Positions 41,247 to 46,459 of a stretch of 46,459 nt of DNA are shown here, one piece after another; position 1 is the first letter of the stretch, and each line of letters starts with the position of its first letter. Origin of the DNA: an uncultured Lachnospiraceae bacterium. GTDB taxonomy: Bacteria > Bacillota > Clostridia > Lachnospirales > Lachnospiraceae. The notes below the pieces were generated by a model. It ran no database searches, had not been told where the DNA came from, and saw only the letters and a program-made list of their open reading frames with translations. The translations under genes were made by a program, and so were the position numbers. Where the stretch lies: assembly GCA_900316625.1 (NCBI GenBank), contig ONDO01000011.1, forward strand, positions 1 to 46,459, given 5' to 3'.

Positions 41247-41318
41247 TTGTCTAAGGGATAGAGCAGACGGATGGCCTTGCTCTATATTTACGAAGATGTA
41301 TGTGAAGGGTAAACAGAT

Positions 41319-41945
41319 ATGAAAAATGTGACAGTTCTGGTATCCGGTGGTGGAACCAATCTCGAGGCGATTCTCAAGGCTTGCGAGGATGGCAGTATCA
41401 GCCACGCCAAGGTAACCCATGTCATCTCGAATAATCCGGGTGCTTATGCGCTTAAGAGAGCGAAGAATCATGGAGTAGAGGGTGAGGTCTTATCCCCTAA
41501 GTCCTTCGAGAGCAGAGCAGCCTTTAATGAGGCTTTCCTTCAGAGGCTGGAGGAGATCAATCCGGATCTAATCGTTCTGGCGGGCTTCCTGGTCGTGATT
41601 CCGGAAGCTGTTGTACGTGCTTTCCCACATAAGATCATTAACATCCATCCCTCCCTGATTCCGTCCTTCTGTGGAAAGGGATTCTATGGACTGAAGGTTC
41701 ACGAGGGGGTTCTCTCCCGTGGAGTTAAGGTGACGGGAGCTACCGTCCACTTCGTAGATGAGGGAACGGATACCGGCCCTATCCTTCTTCAGAAGGCAGT
41801 CTATGTCGAGGAGGGTGATACGCCGGAGGTTCTGCAGCGTAGAGTCATGGAAGAGGCGGAGTGGAAGATTCTGCCCCAGGCAATCGAGCTTTTGGCTGCA
41901 GATCGTGTTCGTGTTGATGAGAATCATGTGACGCACATCCGGTAA
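41319..41945 (+). CDS. purN: Phosphoribosylglycinamide formyltransferase
   Basis: Formyl-THF-dependent GAR transformylase. 208 residues. NVTVLVSGGGTNLEAIL is the GAR-binding loop; LAGFLVVIPEAVVRAFPHKIINIHPSLIPSF holds the catalytic Asn and His, and VHFVDEGTDTGPIL the Asp. The last codons and stop are repeated once in diverged form downstream. Confidence 0.97.
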   Translation: MKNVTVLVSGGGTNLEAILKACEDGSISHAKVTHVISNNPGAYALKRAKNHGVEGEVLSPKSFESRAAFNEAFLQRLEEINPDLIVLAGFLVVIPEAVVRAFPHKIINIHPSLIPSFCGKGFYGLKVHEGVLSRGVKVTGATVHFVDEGTDTGPILLQKAVYVEEGDTPEVLQRRVMEEAEWKILPQAIELLAADRVRVDENHVTHIR

Positions 41946-41983
41946 GTGTGATGACGATCATGTGGCTTACGTCCGGTAAGCGT
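41916..41983. repeat. Diverged 34-bp duplication of the purN tail and stop
   Basis: Two copies, at 41916 and 41950, identical at 27 of 34 positions. The first encodes DENHVTHIR-stop, the second would read DDDHVAYVR-stop. Five of the seven differences are transitions. Confidence 0.85.
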
Positions 41984-42055
41984 ACATTAGAAGAATGCGT
42001 TTTTGTTTCGAAATGTGAATCGTTCATTATGTTTTAGAAAACGAGAGGTTGTCTT

Positions 42056-43327
42056 ATGAAAATTCTTTTGGTTGGTGGTGGCGGCCGTGAGCACGCGATC
42101 CTTCATGCGATTGCTAAGAGTCCTCGTGTGGATAAGATCTATGTAGCACCTGGCAATGCAGGTATGGCTGACATGGCAGAGCTTGTGAATATCGGTGTGA
42201 TGGAGTTCGACAAGCTGGTGGCTTTCGCCAGGGAGCATGAGATTGACCTTACGGTCTGCTCTCAGGACGATCCTCTCTGCGCCGGTATCGTGGATGCCTT
42301 CGAAGAGGCTGGTCTTCGCATCTTCGGAACCAGAAAGAATGCTGCTATCATTGAGGGCTCTAAGGCTTTCTCTAAGGACCTGATGAAGAAGTACAATATA
42401 CCAACAGCTGCTTATGAGACCTTCGATGATCCTGCGAAGGCAGAAGAGTATCTGAAGAGCCAGAAGATGCCAATCGTACTGAAGGCGGATGGCCTTGCAC
42501 TCGGTAAGGGGGTTCTGATCTGCCAGACTCTCGAGGAAGCAATCGAGGGTGTTAAGGAGATCATGGAAGACAAGAAGTTCGGCTCTGCAGGAAATGAACT
42601 TGTTATCGAGGAATTCATGACAGGTCGTGAAGTGTCTTGCCTTGCTTTCGTAGATGGTACGAACTACGCTCTTATGACTTCATCTCAGGACCACAAGAGA
42701 GCAGGAGATGGTGATACCGGTCTTAATACCGGCGGTATGGGAACCTTCTCTCCCAGCCCCTTCTTCACTGAGGATATTCAGAAGATCTGCGATGAGAAGA
42801 TCTTCCGGCCTACCGTGGATGCCATGAAGAAGGAAGGCAGAGAATTCAAGGGTGTTCTATATTTCGGACTGATGCTGACGGCAGATGGCCCCAAGGTTGT
42901 GGAGTATAATACCCGCTTCGGTGACCCTGAGACCCAGGTCGTTCTTCCTCGTATGAAGACCGATATCATCGATGTCTTCGAGGCTTGCATCGATGGAAAA
43001 CTCGATGAGATCAAGTTAGAGTTCGAGGACAATGCAGCAGTCTGTGTTGTATTAGCTTCCAAAGGATATCCGGTATCCTATGAGAAGGGCTTCCCCATCG
43101 AAGGCTTCGATAAGTTCGACAACCGGAAGTATTACTGCTTCCATGCAGGAACCAAGTTCGATGCAGAGGGCAGAATCGTCACCAATGGTGGACGTGTACT
43201 CGGTATCACAGCCCTTGGCAGCAACCTGAAGGAAGCGAGAAGGAACGCTTACGAAGCAACCGAATGGATCAGCTTCAAGAATAAGTATATGCGTCACGAT
43301 ATCGGTAAGGCAATCGACGAGGCGTAA
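42056..43327 (+). CDS. purD: Phosphoribosylamine-glycine ligase
   Basis: GAR synthetase, second step of purine synthesis. 423 residues, ATP-grasp fold. KILLVGGGGREHAILHAIAKSP N-domain start, ATP-grasp KADGLALGKGV and the signature RFGDPETQVVLPRM are intact. ACGAGAGG precedes the ATG. The tail (GKAIDEA-stop) is copied about 95 bp downstream together with a fragment from another gene. Confidence 0.97.
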   Translation: MKILLVGGGGREHAILHAIAKSPRVDKIYVAPGNAGMADMAELVNIGVMEFDKLVAFAREHEIDLTVCSQDDPLCAGIVDAFEEAGLRIFGTRKNAAIIEGSKAFSKDLMKKYNIPTAAYETFDDPAKAEEYLKSQKMPIVLKADGLALGKGVLICQTLEEAIEGVKEIMEDKKFGSAGNELVIEEFMTGREVSCLAFVDGTNYALMTSSQDHKRAGDGDTGLNTGGMGTFSPSPFFTEDIQKICDEKIFRPTVDAMKKEGREFKGVLYFGLMLTADGPKVVEYNTRFGDPETQVVLPRMKTDIIDVFEACIDGKLDEIKLEFEDNAAVCVVLASKGYPVSYEKGFPIEGFDKFDNRKYYCFHAGTKFDAEGRIVTNGGRVLGITALGSNLKEARRNAYEATEWISFKNKYMRHDIGKAIDEA

Positions 43328-43428
43328 GGCGGTCGTTTAGGCGCAATCAGGCAATCGTCGTTGTGAAGATGCTTGTACCCGTGGTACCATCGACGAAGCA
43401 ATCGCAATCGACGAGGCATAAGGCGGTA
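43304..43428. repeat. Chimeric duplication of purD tail with a 59-bp oxidoreductase fragment
   Basis: The purD end CAATCGACGAGGCGTAAGGC recurs at about 43405-43424 as CAATCGACGAGGCATAAGGC. Between the two copies, 43356-43414 is a perfect copy of 2923-2981 of the oxidoreductase gene. The junctions lie in shared sequence: GCAATCGACGA occurs in both parents, and CG at the left end. Confidence 0.93.
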
Positions 43429-43491
43429 CGTGCATCGGACCCCGGATGATAGCCGATCTGTGATGAAATTAAATAGAAGATATATATCAGA

Positions 43492-43520
43492 CCCTCCACA
43501 AGATCTTGTGGAGGGTTTTG
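43492..43520 (+). terminator. Terminator of the purMND operon
   Basis: CCCTCCACAAG and CTTGTGGAGGG form an 11-bp stem around AT, followed by TTTTG. The rest of the 555-bp purD-nrdD gap holds the purD-tail chimera, a CACATATAGTG palindrome at 43586-43596 and the nrdD control region. Confidence 0.92.
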
Positions 43521-43660
43521 TTGTCGCAAACTATATAAAGATTTCAGACGATAATCCACAAAGTACGCAAAATAGGGCATGATAGCACATATAGTGGTAT
43601 GGAGGAGTGGCAGAATATCACTTAATATGCAGAAAATATGCATTGGCTATTCTGGCTAAA

Positions 43661-43676
43661 ATACTACATCTTGTGT
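43661..43676. promoter_or_regulatory. NrdR box 1 of nrdD
   Basis: ATACTACATCTTGTGT matches the NrdR consensus acaCwAtATaTwGtgt at 13 of 16 positions. It is upstream of the -35. Confidence 0.8.
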
Positions 43677-43691
43677 CTGACGAAAAAATAT

Positions 43692-43707
43692 AAAATATAT
43701 CTTGTGT
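43692..43707. promoter_or_regulatory. NrdR box 2 of nrdD
   Basis: AAAATATATCTTGTGT, 31 bp after box 1, which is the usual three-turn spacing of paired NrdR boxes. It covers the -35 element. Confidence 0.82.
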
Positions 43708-43730
43708 TTTTATCATAGGTCGACTATATT
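43702..43730 (+). promoter_or_regulatory. Promoter of nrdD
   Basis: TTGTGT (43702-43707), a 17-bp spacer and TATATT (43725-43730). The -35 lies inside NrdR box 2 and box 3 covers the start of transcription, a good arrangement for repression. Confidence 0.6.
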
Positions 43731-43738
43731 AGTAGAGG

Positions 43739-43754
43739 ACACAATATCTAGTGC
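43739..43754. promoter_or_regulatory. NrdR box 3 of nrdD
   Basis: ACACAATATCTAGTGC matches the consensus at 14 of 16 positions, the best of the three. It lies 47 bp after box 2, at or just after the predicted transcription start. Confidence 0.83.
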
Positions 43755-43767
43755 CAATCGAACTTTC

Positions 43768-43799
43768 AGTTCTACATCTGTACAGATGTGGGGCTTTTT
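43768..43799 (+). terminator. Intrinsic terminator in the nrdD leader
   Basis: AGTTCTACATCT and AGATGTGGGGCT pair over 12 bp (four G-T) with loop GTAC, followed by T5. It is downstream of the nrdD promoter and upstream of nrdD, so it can only act as an attenuator or end a short leader RNA. Confidence 0.7.
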
Positions 43800-43815
43800 A
43801 AAGGGTAAATGACAC

Positions 43816-43842
43816 TTATCCCGATCAGGGGAGACGGGATAA
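43816..43842 (+). other. Leader hairpin near the nrdD ribosome site
   Basis: TTATCCCG and CGGGATAA form an 8-bp stem with an 11-base loop, 20 bp before the AAAAGGAGAG ribosome site. Could take part in attenuation or mRNA stability. Confidence 0.6.
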
Positions 43843-43882
43843 CCCAGGATGATGAGAACAGAAAAGGAGAGAGTATTTTATC

Positions 43883-46120
43883 ATGTCAACAGCAGTAAGA
43901 GGCGATGAGATGGAGGTTCGTACCAAGGTTATTAAGCGTAATGGATCCGAAGTGGAATTCCACATTGATAAGATCGTTAATGCAATCTCAAAGGCAAATC
44001 ATGAGGTGGATGAGATTCATCAGATGAATTCCCACCAGATTGCGGCTATCGCTGACAACATTGCGAAGGAAGTTTCCACCGCACCGCATGCCGTCAATGT
44101 CGAAGATATCCAGGATATGGTTGAGACCGGCATCATGGAGATGCGTTGCTATGAAGTAGCACAGAAGTATGTCCGCTACAGATATAAGAGAGAAATCTCC
44201 CGTAAGTCTAATACTACCGATGATGGAATCCTCTCCCTGATCGATCAGGCAAATGAGGAAGTAAAGCAGGAGAATTCCAATAAGAATCCCGTGATCAACT
44301 CCACTCAGCGTGACTACATGGCCGGCGAAGTATCTAAGGATCTGACCAAGCGTGTGCTTCTTCCGGAAGACATCGTTCGTGCTCATGAGGAAGGTATCAT
44401 TCATTTCCATGACTCCGATTATTTCGCTCAGAGAGAGCATAACTGTGATCTGATCAACCTCGAAGATATGCTGCAGAACGGCACGGTTATCTCTGAGACC
44501 ATGATCGAAGCTCCTCACAGCTTCTTCACTGCATGTAATGTAACAACACAGATCGTTGCTCAGGTTGCCTCTAACCAGTATGGTGGACAGTCCTTTACTC
44601 TGTCCCATCTGGCTCCTTTCGTTGATGTCAGCCGTCAGAAGATTCGTGAGCAGGTTATCGAAGAACGTAAGGAATGTGGCGAATCTGTCGATGACGAGAT
44701 CGTTGCAAAGCTTGTTGAGACCCGTCTCGACCGTGAGATCCAGAATGGTATCCAGACCATCCAGTACCAGCTCATCACACTGATGACCTGTAATGGACAG
44801 GCTCCCTTCGTTACCATGTTTATGTACCTCGATGAGGTTCCGGAAGGCCAGACTCGTAACGACCTCGCGAAGATCATCCGTGAAGTGTTAAAACAGCGTA
44901 TTAAGGGCGTCAAGAATGAGAAGGGCGTATGGATTACCCCTGCATTCCCTAAGATCATCTACGTTCTCGATGAGGACAATGTAACTCCCGACAGCCCCTT
45001 CTACGATCTTACCGTGCTCGCTGCAGAATGTACTGCAAAGCGTATGGTTCCTGACTATATCTCCGCTAAGATCATGAAGCGTGATAAGGGCGATGTATAC
45101 CCTTGCATGGGATGCAGAAGCTTCCTGACTCCCGATGACGGAACCTGCAATAAGGAGAATATCGCTAACGTCGGTGGCTATGTTGCCGGCAAGCATAAGT
45201 ATTATGGACGTTTCAACCAGGGCGTTGTTACCATTAACCTCGTTGATGTTGCATGTTCTTCTGATGGAAATATGGAACGTTTCTGGGAAATCCTCGAAGA
45301 GAGACTTGAGCTCTGCCATAGGGCACTGCGTTGCCGCCATGAGCGTCTCATGGGCACAAGCTCTGATGTAGCTCCCATCCTTTGGCAATATGGTGCTCTG
45401 GCACGTCTGAAGAAGGGTGAGCCTATTGACAAACTGCTCTTCGGTAATTACTCCACCATCTCCCTTGGTTACGCAGGTCTCTATGAGATGACCATGAGAA
45501 TGCTGGGTGTATCCCATACTGATCCTAACGGCGAAGAGTTCGCTCTCAAGGTTATGCAGAAGCTGAACGATAAGTGTGCTGAGTGGAGAGCAGCTGAGAA
45601 TATCAGCTATTCCCTCTACGGAACTCCTATGGAGTCCACGACTTACAAGTTCGCCAAGTGCCTGCAGAAGCGTTTCGGAATTATCCCGAATGTTACCGAC
45701 CACAACTACATCACGAACTCTTATCATATTAATGTTCGTGAAAAAATCGATGCATTCTCCAAGCTGAAGTTCGAGTCTAAGTTCCAGAAACTTAGCCCGG
45801 GTGGTGCAATCTCTTATGTTGAGGTTCCGAACATGCAGCAGAACATTCCTGCAGTTATCTCTGTTATGAAGTTCATCTACGATAACATCATGTATGCAGA
45901 GCTTAACACCAAGTCTGATTACTGCGAAGTCTGCGGTTATGATGGAGAAATCAAGATCGTAGAGGAAGAGAGCGGCAAGCTCGTATGGGAGTGCCCTAAG
46001 TGCGGTAACCGTGATCAGGATAAGATGTCTGTAGCACGTCGTACCTGTGGATACATCGGCACCCAGTTCTGGAACCAGGGCAGAACCCAGGAGATTAGGG
46101 ACAGAGTACTTCATCTGTAA
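43883..46120 (+). CDS. nrdD: Anaerobic ribonucleoside-triphosphate reductase
   Basis: Class III, glycyl-radical, oxygen-sensitive reductase making dNTPs under anaerobiosis. 745 residues: an N-terminal ATP-cone (about 10-100, KVIKRNGSEVEFHIDKI) for allosteric control, the catalytic ten-stranded barrel, a C-terminal zinc site CEVCGYDG...CPKCGN and the radical loop RRTCGYIGT with G723. GAAAAGGAG precedes the ATG. Its activase NrdG would be expected next to it but no nrdG is seen in the remaining 339 bp. Three NrdR boxes and a leader terminator precede it. Confidence 0.97.
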   Translation: MSTAVRGDEMEVRTKVIKRNGSEVEFHIDKIVNAISKANHEVDEIHQMNSHQIAAIADNIAKEVSTAPHAVNVEDIQDMVETGIMEMRCYEVAQKYVRYRYKREISRKSNTTDDGILSLIDQANEEVKQENSNKNPVINSTQRDYMAGEVSKDLTKRVLLPEDIVRAHEEGIIHFHDSDYFAQREHNCDLINLEDMLQNGTVISETMIEAPHSFFTACNVTTQIVAQVASNQYGGQSFTLSHLAPFVDVSRQKIREQVIEERKECGESVDDEIVAKLVETRLDREIQNGIQTIQYQLITLMTCNGQAPFVTMFMYLDEVPEGQTRNDLAKIIREVLKQRIKGVKNEKGVWITPAFPKIIYVLDEDNVTPDSPFYDLTVLAAECTAKRMVPDYISAKIMKRDKGDVYPCMGCRSFLTPDDGTCNKENIANVGGYVAGKHKYYGRFNQGVVTINLVDVACSSDGNMERFWEILEERLELCHRALRCRHERLMGTSSDVAPILWQYGALARLKKGEPIDKLLFGNYSTISLGYAGLYEMTMRMLGVSHTDPNGEEFALKVMQKLNDKCAEWRAAENISYSLYGTPMESTTYKFAKCLQKRFGIIPNVTDHNYITNSYHINVREKIDAFSKLKFESKFQKLSPGGAISYVEVPNMQQNIPAVISVMKFIYDNIMYAELNTKSDYCEVCGYDGEIKIVEEESGKLVWECPKCGNRDQDKMSVARRTCGYIGTQFWNQGRTQEIRDRVLHL

Positions 46121-46133
46121 TGACACATCCTTT

Positions 46134-46160
46134 TTCTTCGGACCTTGTTGGTCCGGAGAA
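46134..46160 (+). other. Hairpin after nrdD
   Basis: TTCTTCGGACC and GGTCCGGAGAA form an 11-bp stem with a 5-base loop, without a T-run. Probably a 3'-end stabiliser ahead of the terminator. Confidence 0.65.
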
Positions 46161-46192
46161 GAACCCTTTCAAAAAACATCATATGGAAATAG

Positions 46193-46230
46193 AAAAGATC
46201 TCCGGAAACTAAGCTTTCCGGAGATCTTTT
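46193..46230. terminator. Strong terminator after nrdD
   Basis: AAAAGATCTCCGGAAA and TTTCCGGAGATCTTTT form a 16-bp perfect stem with a 6-base loop. The symmetric A/T flanks would work in both directions. Confidence 0.92.
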
Positions 46231-46261
46231 CTTACTTGGAAATTGATGACGTTCCATGGAT

Positions 46262-46312
46262 CGTGAACTACCCCAACCTAAGCTATCGCTTTGAAGTCGG
46301 GGCTTCCTGCCC
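46262..46312 (-). mobile_element. Possible IS200/IS605 (TnpB) element end
   Basis: CGTGAACTACCCC...GTCGGGGCTTCCTGC with imperfect arms (46271-46302) has the look of the hairpin found after tnpB genes of IS200/IS605-type elements (minus-strand reading GGAAGCCCC...GGGGTAGTTCA). If so, a tnpB would lie on the minus strand to the right, mostly outside the window. No TnpB protein motif is visible in the last 150 bp. Confidence 0.35.
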
Positions 46313-46459
46313 TGCAGCATTGGTGAACGTTTGGTGATGTAGTTTGTATGGTTGATATATCTTGTGCAGTCTGGTGGTGATATTTCAAAAATAGTTTGTG
46401 CGGACTAGGTGGTTGGAACTTCTGCAGAATCGGCCTTTTTCTTATGATGGATAAATCCG

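Noticed and set aside
43586-43596. Fourth NrdR box (CACATATAGTG)
   Set aside because: The palindrome has an 11-bp register that does not fit the 10-bp CwAtATaTwG core.

Overview
The window looks like chromosomal DNA of a strictly anaerobic Clostridia-type Firmicute, most likely Lachnospiraceae. The evidence is an oxygen-sensitive class III ribonucleotide reductase (NrdD) with its repressor NrdR, a PyrK/PyrD type 1B dihydroorotate dehydrogenase, YqeG, a CarD-like regulator, YuiD, lipoprotein and two-layer amidase genes of Gram-positive type, and extended -10 promoters of the TATGCTATAAT kind. No phage, plasmid, CRISPR or complete insertion sequence is present. Genus cannot be fixed from the sequence alone.

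Layout. 1-6.2 kb: ychF, then an operon of a 930-residue multi-cluster Fe-S/FAD oxidoreductase, a HypA-like metallochaperone and a FadR-type GntR regulator whose family operator is present in the operon promoter, then nrdR. 6.3-11.2 kb: a small IRPY-motif protein with a sigma-28-like promoter, an isochorismatase-fold hydrolase overlapping yqeG, rpiB, efp and a minus-strand CNNM/CorC transporter. 11.3-20.7 kb: a TPR lipoprotein, a pyrimidine cluster (pyrC, pyrF, pyrK, pyrD, pyrE), a long M29 aminopeptidase, a YbaK deacylase and a second IRPY protein. 20.8-26.1 kb: RNA methyltransferase, papain-like protease, an amidase-fold protein that lacks most of its catalytic residues, rdgB and a YfcE phosphodiesterase. 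26.1-30.8 kb: a six-tRNA operon behind a consensus promoter, yuiD, a GH42 beta-galactosidase, a 62-residue Cys-motif protein, tRNA-Leu and proB. 30.8-39.2 kb: a LacI vestige, apt, divergent lysR/fliB, carD, a PGRP-type amidase, PAP2 phosphatase, acylphosphatase, RluA and a SpoT/MESH1-like hydrolase with a Cys-rich front end. 39.3-46.1 kb: purE, purM, purN, purD, then nrdD.

The genes are mainly nucleotide metabolism: de novo pyrimidine and purine synthesis, adenine salvage, dNTP production, house-cleaning of XTP/dITP, and probable (p)ppGpp turnover. nrdR and nrdD lie at opposite ends. nrdD carries three sites that match the NrdR box, two of them 31 bp apart, plus a likely transcription attenuator in its leader.

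The strangest signal is at gene 3' ends. At least four unrelated genes (TPR lipoprotein, pseudo-amidase, purE, SpoT-like hydrolase) end inside tandem repeats whose unit contains the stop codon. purN has a diverged second copy of its last codons plus stop. The CNNM gene ends in an in-frame 36-bp repeat. purD is followed by a second copy of its own tail into which a 59-bp perfect copy of the oxidoreductase gene, 40 kb away, has been spliced. Unit sequences differ from locus to locus, and within a locus they vary almost only by transitions. This points to a recurring mutational or template-switching process at gene ends, not to one mobile repeat family.
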